Source: Holosporales bacterium (GTDB lineage: Bacteria > Pseudomonadota > Alphaproteobacteria > RUG11792). From it: a stretch of 64,000 nucleotides of DNA. The DNA is taken from contig JAITPA010000008.1 in the NCBI GenBank assembly GCA_031289695.1, positions 24,001-88,000 of the forward strand, in the 5' to 3' direction. The notes beneath the pieces were generated by a model. That model saw nothing but the letters and a program-made list of their open reading frames with translations, searched no databases and had not been told where the DNA came from. Shown in pieces: positions 52,834-61,426 of the stretch. Numbering within the stretch: position 1 is the stretch's first letter; each line of letters begins with the position of its first letter. The position numbers and the translations under genes are program-made.

Positions 52834-54215
52834 GTTTGTGAGCCAAGTTTCGCGACAATTTCACGTGCGATTTTTGAGATATCTCCAGCCCCAGCAAATA
52901 GTATAATACCGTAATTTTTTGCTATCTCCTCCAATATTCGTTCGACCATTCTTTTATTATCAGCATAAAACACATTCTTTGCACGAGCTCGCAATATAAC
53001 AAATAAATCTTGAGAATTTAACAAATCTTCCGAATTCAAGTCTATTTCACTTAAGCTATCATCAGCTTTGTAGACAGGAACAACAATAATGCCATCCGCA
53101 CCATCGAAACATTCGCAAAACTCACTGAAGAGCAAATTGAGCCTCGTAAATCTGTGTGGTTGACATACTATTAAAATCCGTCTATCAGTTCTTTGTCTAG
53201 CCGACTGTAGAAGAGCGCTAATTTCAGTTGGATGGTGGGCATAGTCATCTATAACAATCGCTCCTTCTATGTTTCCAATTGGTGTAAACCTCCTGTTAAC
53301 CCCTGAAAACGATGCTAAAGCGGCTTTAACAATTTCCAAATCGACCTTAAGTTCTAAGGCCATTGCAATTGCAGCCAGAGAATTTCTAATATTGTGATCT
53401 CCCATAAGAGGAATGCTAAAATTTCCATACACATCATTACCGTGTCTAACATCGAATGATGATCCAGTAGTCGTTCGCTCTATATTGATTGCCATGATGG
53501 TAGCGTCTTTATCGATACCATATGTAACTATTCTTCTATCGGTGATATCGCGAACTATATTTTCGACATTATCATCATCGATACAAACGATTCCGACACC
53601 GTAAAATGGGATACCACTCAAAAAAGTCTTGAATGCTACTTTGAGGTTATCGAATGATTCTTCGTAATGCAAAATATGCTCCTTGTCAACGTTGGTGACA
53701 ATTCCTATTGTAGGAGAGAACTGAATAAAGCTTCCATCAGACTCGTCTGATTCAATTACCGTCCATTCCCCCTTCCCAAGCTTTGCATTCGTCTTGTAGG
53801 AGTTTATAATTCCTCCGTTGACGATCGTTGGATCAAATGCTGCCATCTCTAAAATGGTTGCGCAAATGGAGGTTACCATTGTCTTGCCATGAGACCCAGC
53901 AACTACAACTGATTTTTTGAAACGGACTATCTGGGACAGCATTATGGCCCTCGGAAGGCATGGAATTTTAAGTTCTTTCGCTCTCATTAATTCAGGGTTA
54001 TCTGACTTGATTGCCGACGAAAAGACAACAACATCAACATCGTGAATGTTTTCTGACGAGTGCCCAATAAACGCCTTAATCCCTATCTTTTCCAATCTTT
54101 CAATATTTGGAGAATACGAGATATCACTTCCCTGAACGATATATCCAAGCGAATGCATGATCTCGGCAATTCCACTCATTCCTATGCCACCGAGGCCAAT
54201 AAAATGAATTCTCAT
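52830..54215 (-). CDS. murC: UDP-N-acetylmuramate-L-alanine ligase
   Basis: MurC adds L-alanine to UDP-MurNAc. The protein (461 residues from ATG 54215) starts MRIHFIGLGGIGMSGIAEIM, with the nucleotide loop SHGKT in VVAGSHGKTMVTSI near 105, IESDESDGSF and IDDYAHHPTEI near 330, followed by QPHRFTR. The upstream ATG at 54242 adds nine residues not expected in the family. It is divergent from the fusion regulator gene. Confidence 0.95.
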   Translation of the reverse strand: MRIHFIGLGGIGMSGIAEIMHSLGYIVQGSDISYSPNIERLEKIGIKAFIGHSSENIHDVDVVVFSSAIKSDNPELMRAKELKIPCLPRAIMLSQIVRFKKSVVVAGSHGKTMVTSICATILEMAAFDPTIVNGGIINSYKTNAKLGKGEWTVIESDESDGSFIQFSPTIGIVTNVDKEHILHYEESFDNLKVAFKTFLSGIPFYGVGIVCIDDDNVENIVRDITDRRIVTYGIDKDATIMAINIERTTTGSSFDVRHGNDVYGNFSIPLMGDHNIRNSLAAIAMALELKVDLEIVKAALASFSGVNRRFTPIGNIEGAIVIDDYAHHPTEISALLQSARQRTDRRILIVCQPHRFTRLNLLFSEFCECFDGADGIIVVPVYKADDSLSEIDLNSEDLLNSQDLFVILRARAKNVFYADNKRMVERILEEIAKNYGIILFAGAGDISKIAREIVAKLGSQT

Positions 54216-54327
54216 ATTGTTATTTTCAATGGATGCAAACATTGTTACCCAGAACTCTTAACCCAACTAATCGCATTATATCAGATGATCGGCCTAATAC
54301 AAGTAAATGAGCTTCAAAAAAAGAATG

Positions 54328-54356
54328 TTGCAAATTATGCTTTTATGTGTTAACAT
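54328..54356 (+). promoter_or_regulatory. Predicted promoter for the TrpR-like/SBP-ABC operon
   Basis: TTGCAA (54328-54333) and TAACAT (54351-54356) are exactly 17 bases apart, 42 bases before the ATG at 54398. Confidence 0.6.
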
Positions 54357-54364
54357 GATGATAC

Positions 54365-54377
54365 GGACCACTGGTTC
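54365..54377. promoter_or_regulatory. Candidate operator
   Basis: GGACCACTGGTTC is a 13-base inverted repeat (5 of 6 pairs around a central C), lying just after the -10, where a repressor would block initiation. It could be the binding site of the HTH fusion encoded downstream. Confidence 0.35.
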
Positions 54378-54397
54378 TGTTTAGAAGTGATGTCGTT

Positions 54398-55561
54398 ATG
54401 AAAAAGGTAGAATTGTTTGAAGCAATTTTGGCGCTTGAAACGCCAGACGAAGCCGAAAGGTTTTTTATGGATTTATGTACCCCACGTGAGATAAAGGCCA
54501 TGAAGGAACGGTGGCAGGTTTGTCAGTTACTGAACGAAAAAAAATTGTCATACAGGGCAATCAGAAACGAAACTGGAGCGAGTACAACTACCGTGACGAG
54601 AGTGTCTAGATTCCTGAGTGATGAACCATACCAGGGCTATAGCAGGGTGCTAAGAAAGCTTGCCATCTCTCTTCCGTTGATGTGCAACATCGAAGCATAT
54701 GCATTAAAGATATGGTCTATGAAAGCAGTTGAGCATGAAGCACTCAATGCCGTTGAAAAAGGGTTTAGGGAAGGACTTGAGGATGAGGGTGATGACATAC
54801 GATCAGATACCTGCCAAGGGAGCTTAGTGCTTGCAGAGCAGATCGCTGCCAAAGCCGTAAGTACAGGAGGCGATATTATTGTCGCAATTGGAACAATGCC
54901 AGCCCAATCGGTGTTTCGTTACGCAAAGGATGGTAAAATAAAATTGATTGCGACTTCGATAACTGACCCGTCGGCAATACCCACATCTGCCGGGACGAAT
55001 ACAGCAATAGTTTCAAACTTTGTTCCACTAGAGCCGCAACTCGGACTTTTCAAAAAAATCCAGCCGGGGCTTCGTAGGCTTGGGATAATCTATAACACGG
55101 GAGAAGCAAACTCTGTTGCTATAGTTGGAAAGCTAAGGATTATTGCTCCAGCGTTCAGCATAGAACTCGTTGAGTCTTGTATTCAAAAATCTTCCGATAT
55201 TCCACAGGCAGTTGCTGTTTTGGTCAAAAAGGTTGATGCTGTTTTTGTTAGCAACGACAATACGGTCCTTGGAGGAATAGAGTACGTAATCAGAGTTTTT
55301 ACACGAGAAAAGAAACCTGTCTTTGTTAGTGATACTGATCAAGTTGAGAAAGGGTGCCTCGCTGCTCTGGGCCCAAATCATGTAGATATAGGCAGGCAAA
55401 CTGCTAAAGTCATTCAGAGAATTAAAAAAGGTGAAGACATTAATGATATCGAAGTACAGTATCCGTCCAGCACGGAGCTATATTTGAATAAAACAGTTGC
55501 CGGTAAAATAGGCATAGAAATTCCGAAAGGCATACTAGAGAAGGCGGATAAAGTATTATGA
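54398..55561 (+). CDS. Fusion of TrpR-like (YerC/YecD) HTH to an ABC substrate-binding domain
   Basis: A 387-residue two-domain protein. Residues 1-90 form a TrpR/YerC-type helix-turn-helix: DLCTPREIKAMKERWQVCQLL, LSYRAIRNETGASTTTVTRVSRFL. Residues about 108-387 form a periplasmic-binding-protein fold of the ABC substrate-binding family associated with TrpX (EHEALNAVEKGFREGL; VAIGTMPAQSVFRYAK; ITDPSAIP; FVSDTDQVEKGCLAALG). No signal peptide or lipobox precedes the second domain, so it should be cytoplasmic. This would be a ligand-sensing regulator, built like LacI but with another HTH. The stop overlaps the permease start (ATGA). The transporter has no separate binding protein here. Confidence 0.82.
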   Translation: MKKVELFEAILALETPDEAERFFMDLCTPREIKAMKERWQVCQLLNEKKLSYRAIRNETGASTTTVTRVSRFLSDEPYQGYSRVLRKLAISLPLMCNIEAYALKIWSMKAVEHEALNAVEKGFREGLEDEGDDIRSDTCQGSLVLAEQIAAKAVSTGGDIIVAIGTMPAQSVFRYAKDGKIKLIATSITDPSAIPTSAGTNTAIVSNFVPLEPQLGLFKKIQPGLRRLGIIYNTGEANSVAIVGKLRIIAPAFSIELVESCIQKSSDIPQAVAVLVKKVDAVFVSNDNTVLGGIEYVIRVFTREKKPVFVSDTDQVEKGCLAALGPNHVDIGRQTAKVIQRIKKGEDINDIEVQYPSSTELYLNKTVAGKIGIEIPKGILEKADKVL

Positions 55562-56415
55562 TTAGTGTGCAAGAAATATTAACGAGCATTGATATCGGTC
55601 TGATATTTGGAATTGTTGCTGTCGGCATATATCTGACATTTAGGACGATAAATTTCGCGGATTTAACTTGCGATGGTAGCTTCGTTCTAGGCGCAGCTGT
55701 TTCATCTGTCCTCGTGAAATATGGAACGAATCCGTATATTGCTCTGTTTGTCTCTCTGATAGCCGGTGGTATTATTGGATTGTGTACAGGGATACTACAT
55801 GTCAAAGTGAAAATTTCAGATCTTCTATCTGGAATAATAGTTGCATTTATTCTATATTCCATAAATTTACGAATTATGGGGAATGCTCCAAATATAACTT
55901 TCATGGATAATGAATCTGTATTTTCTGGGAGGGACACGACACTAACTCTTGCTGGAATAACATTTTTCACAATAGCAGCTTTGATATCTTTGCTTTTTAG
56001 TGGTTTTGGATTGAAGCTACGATCCACTGGATATAACAGAAAGTTTGGACCAATCATCGGAATAAACATCAAGTCGATGATAATCATTGGCTTAATGCTG
56101 AGCAACTCTATGATTGCATTAGGAGGTGGATTATTTAGCCAGTATCAGGGATTTTGCGATATATCCGAAGGAACAGGGACGTTAGTCTCAGGCCTAGCAT
56201 CAGTCGTTATCGGAGAAAAAGTATTGCAGTTTAAAAAAGAGCCATTACTGATTTTATCATGTATAGTCGGCTCTATTATCTATAGAATCTTTATAAACAT
56301 AGCGCTAAATAGTGACGTTTTCGGAATCAAAACTTCTGATATAAATCTAGTAACTGGATTTATGATCATATCAATAATAGCGGCGAGGAGAATGAAGAAA
56401 AATGACTGCGCTTGA
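55558..56415 (+). CDS. ABC transporter permease, TrpY-like (branched-chain/BPD_transp_2 type)
   Basis: A 285-residue membrane protein with about eight to ten helices of the LivH/RbsC type. It starts LTSIDIGLIFGIVAVGIYLTFRTINFADLTCDGSFVLGAAV, near the family's conserved L-xFR-xxN-FAdlt-dGsF motif. Such proteins partner YtrF/TrpXYZ-type importers for tryptophan or other small molecules. The substrate is not certain. It overlaps the upstream fusion by four bases and the ATPase by 14 bases, so the three genes form one unit. Confidence 0.85.
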   Translation: MISVQEILTSIDIGLIFGIVAVGIYLTFRTINFADLTCDGSFVLGAAVSSVLVKYGTNPYIALFVSLIAGGIIGLCTGILHVKVKISDLLSGIIVAFILYSINLRIMGNAPNITFMDNESVFSGRDTTLTLAGITFFTIAALISLLFSGFGLKLRSTGYNRKFGPIIGINIKSMIIIGLMLSNSMIALGGGLFSQYQGFCDISEGTGTLVSGLASVVIGEKVLQFKKEPLLILSCIVGSIIYRIFINIALNSDVFGIKTSDINLVTGFMIISIIAARRMKKNDCA

Positions 56416-57058
56416 ATTAATTGATGTATCGGTAAATGGCATATTGGAGAACTTAAATCTTACAATTCAAAAAGGAGAGTTTGTAATTTTGATTGGGGCA
56501 AATGGAGCAGGAAAGACAACACTGTTCAATACGGTCTCAGGAGCTACAAGAATAGATAGCGGAAAAATTTTGATGAACGGTTCGGACATAACGAACACAC
56601 CTCAATACAAAAGGTCTGCTAGAATTTCAAGTGTCATTCAAGAACCAAGGCTCGGAACCATTGCAGAAATGACTATTCTGGAAAATTTGAAATTGGCCTA
56701 TATGAGGAATTCTTCAAAATTTACCCTTAGAAATACAGTGGGTTATTTCAAGGAAAAACTAGAGCTCTTGGGAATCGGGCTTGAAAATAGGTTGAATGAG
56801 TATGTTGGAAATCTTTCCGGGGGGCAGAGACAACTGTTGAGTCTTGTTATGGCCATACTCTCGGATTATGAAATTTTGCTACTCGATGAGATTACAGCGG
56901 CACTTGATCCAAAAGCTTCCAACACGGTCATGGATATGTCCAAAAAGATTATTCTCAGCGAAAGCAAAACATGTCTTATGATCACCCATGATGTGAGGTA
57001 TACGAAGTCATTTGGAGACAGAGTTTTAGAAATGAAGGGCGGTCAATTGTCGTTTTAG
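56402..57058 (+). CDS. ABC transporter ATP-binding protein, TrpZ-like
   Basis: A 218-residue ATPase with Walker A GANGAGKTTLFN near residue 34, Q-loop SSVIQEP, signature LSGGQRQLLSLVMAIL, Walker B ILLLDEITAALD and H-loop LMITHDV. It is the single ATPase for the permease just upstream and would act as a homodimer. Its 3' end overlaps the end of the convergent udg gene by 33 bases. Confidence 0.88.
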   Translation: MTALELIDVSVNGILENLNLTIQKGEFVILIGANGAGKTTLFNTVSGATRIDSGKILMNGSDITNTPQYKRSARISSVIQEPRLGTIAEMTILENLKLAYMRNSSKFTLRNTVGYFKEKLELLGIGLENRLNEYVGNLSGGQRQLLSLVMAILSDYEILLLDEITAALDPKASNTVMDMSKKIILSESKTCLMITHDVRYTKSFGDRVLEMKGGQLSF

Positions 57059-57706
57059 TTGGATGAAATCTCTGAAGGCAACTTGTTTTTGGCCGGGAGA
57101 TCTAAGGAGATACGCCGGATGAAACGTCGCTACTACATTGATCCCTTTGTATTCATTTTTACGGCCCCTTATTCTTGAGATCGATTCTGATGTATCAAGA
57201 ACAGCCTTCACTGCAACCCCACCAAGAAGTAGCAATATCTTCGGATTTACAAGCATTATATGCCGTTCTACATAAGGCATACACATCGCAATTTCATCAA
57301 CTGACGGAGTTCTGTTTCCAGGTGGTCTCCAAAAAACAACATTGGAGATATATACGTCTGATCTCTTTATCCCAACAGCCTTGAGCATATTATCCAGTAA
57401 CTGTCCACTTTGTCCGACGAAAGGCTTTCCCTGCTCATCTTCTTCTTGGCCTGGCGCCTCTCCTATGACCATGATACCAGAGCCTGGTGAGCCGTCTGAA
57501 ATCACGGTATTTTTAGACATCCTACGAAGTGGACAATTAAGTTCACATATCGCTCTTCGAAGGTCATCCAGATTTGAAAAGTGAGATATGGAAGACAATG
57601 GAACCTGTTGTATGTTACAATCATGCCTAAGGAAAACATAATCAAGCCCGAAGTGTTTGTACCACCTCATAAGGAATTGATTGATTTGAGTCTGATCTTC
57701 ACACAT
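57026..57706 (-). CDS. Uracil-DNA glycosylase, family 4-like
   Basis: Family-4 enzymes remove uracil from DNA. The protein (226 residues from ATG 57706) has CELNC, GEAPGQEEDEQGKPFVGQSGQLLD, NVVFWRPPGNRTP, MCMPYVERHI and the late motif ATFHPAYLLRSP. Three iron-sulfur cysteine positions remain. The fourth, KCRPP in the classical enzyme, is WRPP here; as I recall this is usual in alphaproteobacteria. The ATG at 57706 shares two bases with the ATG of ispE on the other strand. An in-frame ATG at 57757 would lie inside ispE. Confidence 0.9.
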   Translation of the reverse strand: MCEDQTQINQFLMRWYKHFGLDYVFLRHDCNIQQVPLSSISHFSNLDDLRRAICELNCPLRRMSKNTVISDGSPGSGIMVIGEAPGQEEDEQGKPFVGQSGQLLDNMLKAVGIKRSDVYISNVVFWRPPGNRTPSVDEIAMCMPYVERHIMLVNPKILLLLGGVAVKAVLDTSESISRIRGRKNEYKGINVVATFHPAYLLRSPGQKQVAFRDFIQLKRQLTALHF

Positions 57707-58466
57707 GTCCCCGATTGTAGCGCACGCAGTTGCAAAAGTAAATTTAATGCTTAACATACTTGGGAAAACAGATGACGGTTATCACAAAATTGAAAGTGTC
57801 TTTTTTTTCCTTGATGATATTTATGACGTGTTGAAATTCAATATGCACGAGGAATTTAACGATAAGTCTGGGTATATTAAAAGCATTCCAAATCTCAAAA
57901 ATTTCATTAGAGTTGCGTATCAAATTTTGAAAAAACATTTTCCTTCTAGGTATATCCCAGATGTAACCGTAACAAAAAATCTACCGATTGAAGGGGGAGT
58001 AGGAGGTGGATCAAGCGATGCCGCTTGTTTTATCAATACAGTCTTCGATTTGTGGAATTTGAGCCCTGGTGAAAAAATGGATTATATTGACATCTTTGAA
58101 GAATTGGGAACAGATACAAAAGTGTTTTTGTTTAAGTATTTCACAAATAGTAGAGCGATATATTGGCTTGGCTCAAGAAAAGGTGTGTTAGAACAAATAA
58201 ATTTGGAACTACCCTGTGGATCTATACTACTCGTGAGTAATAAGAAAAAGCTTTCAACCAAGTTAGTTTATAATAGCTTTCAGGGGCCATACTGCAAAGA
58301 AGCCGGGATTAAAAATTTTCACTTTCACAATTCTCTTCAGGATACGGCGATTAAGCTGGAGCCGTCTTTAGGTGATGTATTAGCCAATATAGAATCCACG
58401 AATCCTGTATTTTGCGGTGTTTCAGGATCTGGTCCCACCTGCTTTGGGTATTACGATATCCCTTAA
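57705..58466 (+). CDS. ispE: 4-diphosphocytidyl-2-C-methyl-D-erythritol kinase
   Basis: IspE phosphorylates CDP-ME in the MEP isoprenoid pathway, three steps after Dxr (668). The 253-residue GHMP kinase has HAVAKVNLMLNILGKTDDGYHKI at the start, the ATP loop LPIEGGVGGGSSDAA near 95, and the third motif FCGVSGSGPTCFGYY near the end. The start at 57705 is fixed by the conserved start. It is slightly shorter than E. coli IspE. Its end overlaps the convergent small secreted gene at 58422. Confidence 0.93.
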   Translation: MSPIVAHAVAKVNLMLNILGKTDDGYHKIESVFFFLDDIYDVLKFNMHEEFNDKSGYIKSIPNLKNFIRVAYQILKKHFPSRYIPDVTVTKNLPIEGGVGGGSSDAACFINTVFDLWNLSPGEKMDYIDIFEELGTDTKVFLFKYFTNSRAIYWLGSRKGVLEQINLELPCGSILLVSNKKKLSTKLVYNSFQGPYCKEAGIKNFHFHNSLQDTAIKLEPSLGDVLANIESTNPVFCGVSGSGPTCFGYYDIP

Positions 58467-58649
58467 TCGCGGTCGCATCGCAGCTAATTTAGCAACCAGT
58501 TGAGGAGCAAGTGGTGGTTCTTTTCTCCATTCTTTTTCGTCTTTATCACAGTCGCACCTAACCTTTATATCATCAACATCAAATTCATCTTTGCCAATTG
58601 CAGGTATGTTACACAACAACACGGCAAGCAGTACCCAAATTTTTCTCAC
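58422..58649 (-). CDS. Small exported protein, unknown
   Basis: A 75-residue protein with a likely signal peptide (MRKIWVLLAVLLCNIPAIG, cleavage near 19) and a short mature part with two cysteines (VRCDCDKDE) and KEPPLAPQLVAKLAAM. It overlaps the 3' end of ispE by 45 bases. It could be a real small secreted protein or chance. The clean signal and the same-strand neighbour favour a real gene. Confidence 0.5.
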   Translation of the reverse strand: MRKIWVLLAVLLCNIPAIGKDEFDVDDIKVRCDCDKDEKEWRKEPPLAPQLVAKLAAMRPRLRDIVIPKAGGTRS

Positions 58650-58716
58650 GGCTTTTTCAAGCTTCTAGTGGACCTTTCCCCCATGGAATTATGAATCCAA
58701 AAATATTAATTTTCAG

Positions 58717-59817
58717 TTAATTCTTCGGAACATCATCGAAAATTTCTTGAGGTTTTGGAATAGCTAGTATTTCGTCTAAAACACCTTGGCTACTGGTAGC
58801 CAATTTCAAAACACTTGTAACTTCGTCAGCTGCGGTATTATTTAGTTTCTCTAACATTTCCCTAAATTTAATACAAAGTATTTTGATTGATTCGAGATAC
58901 TCAATAGTATTCCTCGCGATTCTATCTGATTCTATCAGAATTCCAAGATCAGTTGCAAGCTCGGCAAGTTCATCGACAATGGATTTCAACATTCTATTGC
59001 AAGATCTCTGGAGCGATTCTAGTTTTTTTGTCGTTTTTTTAAGCTCTTCATTTATAACATTGAAAATGGTGTAGATAAAGTGGCTTGGAATGTTTGGCTT
59101 GCCTTCATATGACATTCTCGGTATTGCAGCTAGCATCTGTCTAAAGACATCATCTTCTTCCGGTACCTGTGCTATAGATATTTGCCACATTATGTCGTTT
59201 AACAATTCATGTATTTCGGCCTGATTTAGAGGAATCTCCGGAGGCATCGACGAAACTCGATGGATTATTCCATGTTCGTTGTTCACGATAAGAGCAAGAA
59301 ATGTTGTAAGTTGTGTCGCTCTGTTGAGAGTGCCAGTTAAATTCGGTAGCACATCATGTAGCTCTTCAATCAATCGCAAAAGGTTTACTATAACTTGTTG
59401 AAGTTCATCATGATCAGCTTGGGATTGAATGTAAATTTTTAAAATATTTACCGTATTCGTTATCTGTTCAAAAATAGCTGGATTATATGAATGCAGCGAC
59501 TCAAGGATTGCAATAAGTTTATCCTGTGCTGCGGTTATTAATTCAAAATTAGCATCTTTGATATCTCTTGCAGGATCGGCAGAGGTAGTTGTTTCGTCTT
59601 CCGTTGGTTGTTCGTCCTGACTTTTTTCGCTCATCGCATCTTTTACTGCGGCGGCTATCTCACCAAGCAACTCCTCCTTACGGATCTGTGTGCTCGTCTC
59701 GGGGGGCGTTTCTCCAGCAGCGCTCAATGACGTAAAAAGTAACGTTGCAACCGCAATTTTAGTAATGTTTCTAAGTGATATATACAAGTTTAAAAAAATT
59801 TCAATACACTCCCTCAA
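58717..59817 (-). CDS. Exported helical protein, unknown
   Basis: A 366-residue protein with an N-terminal hydrophobic segment that looks like a signal peptide (KIAVATLLFTSLSAAGE at about residues 20-37), then a Thr/Glu-rich stretch and long amphipathic helices (for example INEELKKTTKKLESLQRSCNRMLKS). No family is recognised, though the coiled-coil style suits a periplasmic or secreted scaffold. The exact start is uncertain because the first 18 residues precede the signal. Confidence 0.6.
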   Translation of the reverse strand: MRECIEIFLNLYISLRNITKIAVATLLFTSLSAAGETPPETSTQIRKEELLGEIAAAVKDAMSEKSQDEQPTEDETTTSADPARDIKDANFELITAAQDKLIAILESLHSYNPAIFEQITNTVNILKIYIQSQADHDELQQVIVNLLRLIEELHDVLPNLTGTLNRATQLTTFLALIVNNEHGIIHRVSSMPPEIPLNQAEIHELLNDIMWQISIAQVPEEDDVFRQMLAAIPRMSYEGKPNIPSHFIYTIFNVINEELKKTTKKLESLQRSCNRMLKSIVDELAELATDLGILIESDRIARNTIEYLESIKILCIKFREMLEKLNNTAADEVTSVLKLATSSQGVLDEILAIPKPQEIFDDVPKN

Positions 59818-59916
59818 TTACATTATACGTGAATATAGTTAAAAATTCATTATACCAGTCGCAAAGTGAAATTTTTGAGAAAAGCAACGCATAAAGCGCG
59901 GAGGATTTCGAAGCAT

Positions 59917-60708
59917 TTATTTCGTTAAATACTGAAGCGCAAGATCACTTTTGGGGAACAGTTTAAAAAAGTTGGCTGACGTTGTTTCGGCGATCTGATC
60001 TATAGAAACGTTTTTGATTTTCGCCAGGCATTCAGCCACCAAGCTCACGAATGCTGGTTCGTTTGTTTTTCCTCTGTAAGGAACAGGGGCTAGATATGGA
60101 CAATCAGTTTCAACAAGGACCTTGTCGTTTGGAACGTACTCAGCGACCTGTCTTAGTTCATTTGAATTCTTGAACGTAATGACTCCAGAAAACGAGATGT
60201 AGTGGCCTAAATCTAAGATCTTTTTTGCTTCGTCAATTGTACCTGTAAAACAGTGAAAAACAGAAGGCGCCAACTTGTAGTCCATTATGATGTCAAAGAT
60301 GTCACGGAAGCACTCTCTCGCGTGGAATATGCAAGGCAAGTTAATTGATTCCGCTATCGCTAGCATTTCGCGAAATAGGCATATTTGATCATTCTTAGGT
60401 ATTTCATCAGCATAGTGGTAATCAAGCCCGATTTCTCCGATTGCGACAACTTTTTTGTGATGGGCTAATTTTTTAATTTCACTAACATCATGGCCATCTT
60501 TGAAGTGGAGCGGGTGGATCCCAACGGAACTGAATACATTGCTACGTTGTTCTGCTACTTCGACGTTTTGGAACATTGTCTTGAAATCCGTTCCAACAGT
60601 CATTATATAATCCACTCCAGCCAACTTTGCCAGTCTAAGCTTAGCCTCCAAGCTGTTAAAGATTTCTTCGTAGCAAAGATGAGCGTGAGAGTCAACAAGT
60701 CCTTTCAT
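59917..60708 (-). CDS. tatD: TatD family metal-dependent hydrolase (DNase)
   Basis: TatD proteins are TIM-barrel metal-dependent nucleases. The protein (263 residues from ATG 60708) has the metal motif DSHAHL at the start, AIGEIGLDYHYA near 90, CIFHARE, VFHCFTGT near 150, and VETDCPYLAP near 200. The longer frame starting at 60798 adds 30 residues not found in the family, so 60708 is chosen. It is divergent from tdk. Confidence 0.92.
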   Translation of the reverse strand: MKGLVDSHAHLCYEEIFNSLEAKLRLAKLAGVDYIMTVGTDFKTMFQNVEVAEQRSNVFSSVGIHPLHFKDGHDVSEIKKLAHHKKVVAIGEIGLDYHYADEIPKNDQICLFREMLAIAESINLPCIFHARECFRDIFDIIMDYKLAPSVFHCFTGTIDEAKKILDLGHYISFSGVITFKNSNELRQVAEYVPNDKVLVETDCPYLAPVPYRGKTNEPAFVSLVAECLAKIKNVSIDQIAETTSANFFKLFPKSDLALQYLTK

Positions 60709-60767
60709 GCAAATTCCAAAAATATATCCCACACCATGATTGTATATTGTGCCACATTTAACTAATG

Positions 60768-60797
60768 TTGAAAAGGCCATGTTTGCCGTGGTATACA
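60768..60797 (+). promoter_or_regulatory. Predicted promoter for tdk-recO
   Basis: TTGAAA (60768-60773) and TATACA (60792-60797) are 18 bases apart, 35 bases before the tdk ATG. Confidence 0.55.
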
Positions 60798-60832
60798 ATA
60801 TTTGGGTCAGATGTTTTTTGTTGTGATGTTAA

Positions 60833-61423
60833 ATGGCAAAGTTATATTTTTATTATTCAGCGATGAATGCAGGGAAGACTACGCAACTTCTGCAGAATAG
60901 TTTCAATTATAATGAACGTGGAATGGATACATTGCTTTATACATTTAAATTTGATGATCGTTATGGAGAAGCTGTAATTGCGTCGAGGATAGGTCTTAAG
61001 TCGGCGGCAAATGTATTCGATAAACATCTTGATTTATTCGAAGACATATCAAAGAGGCTCACAGACAATACCGCATGTATTTTTGTAGATGAAGCGCAAT
61101 TTTTGATGAAGGCGCATGTAAAGCAATTGTGTCAAGTTGTAGATGAGTTTGATATTCCCGTTTTGACCTATGGATTGAGATCTGATTTTTTAGGAGAGCC
61201 ATTTGAAGGAAGTCTCTATCTATTGCTCTGGGCAGATGAATTAGTTGAAGTTAAGACGATTTGCCATTGCGGGAAGAAAGCGACTATGAATGCCAGATTT
61301 GATTCAGAATGCCGAATTATTAGGCATGGTGAACAAATAGATATAGGCGGTAATGAAAAATACATATCGCTTTGTAGAAAGCACTATTACTTGGGGGATT
61401 GTAAAGGTGGTAATAAAAAATAG
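60833..61423 (+). CDS. tdk: Thymidine kinase
   Basis: Tdk phosphorylates thymidine for the salvage of dTMP. The 196-residue protein starts MAKLYFYYSAMNAGKTTQLLQ, the E. coli-type Walker A, with FVDEAQFL near 85, GLRSDFLGEPFEGSLYLL, and the zinc motif CHCGKKATMNAR with LCRKHYY. All features of a working enzyme are present. recO follows three bases later. This is the ordinary TK of the genome. A second TK-fold protein with a signal peptide is at 12833. Confidence 0.96.
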   Translation: MAKLYFYYSAMNAGKTTQLLQNSFNYNERGMDTLLYTFKFDDRYGEAVIASRIGLKSAANVFDKHLDLFEDISKRLTDNTACIFVDEAQFLMKAHVKQLCQVVDEFDIPVLTYGLRSDFLGEPFEGSLYLLLWADELVEVKTICHCGKKATMNARFDSECRIIRHGEQIDIGGNEKYISLCRKHYYLGDCKGGNKK

Positions 61424-61426
61424 ACA

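Noticed and set aside
55440..56105. A 221-codon minus-strand open frame
   Set aside because: It is antisense to the fusion gene and the permease, and its content reflects the complement of membrane-helix codons.
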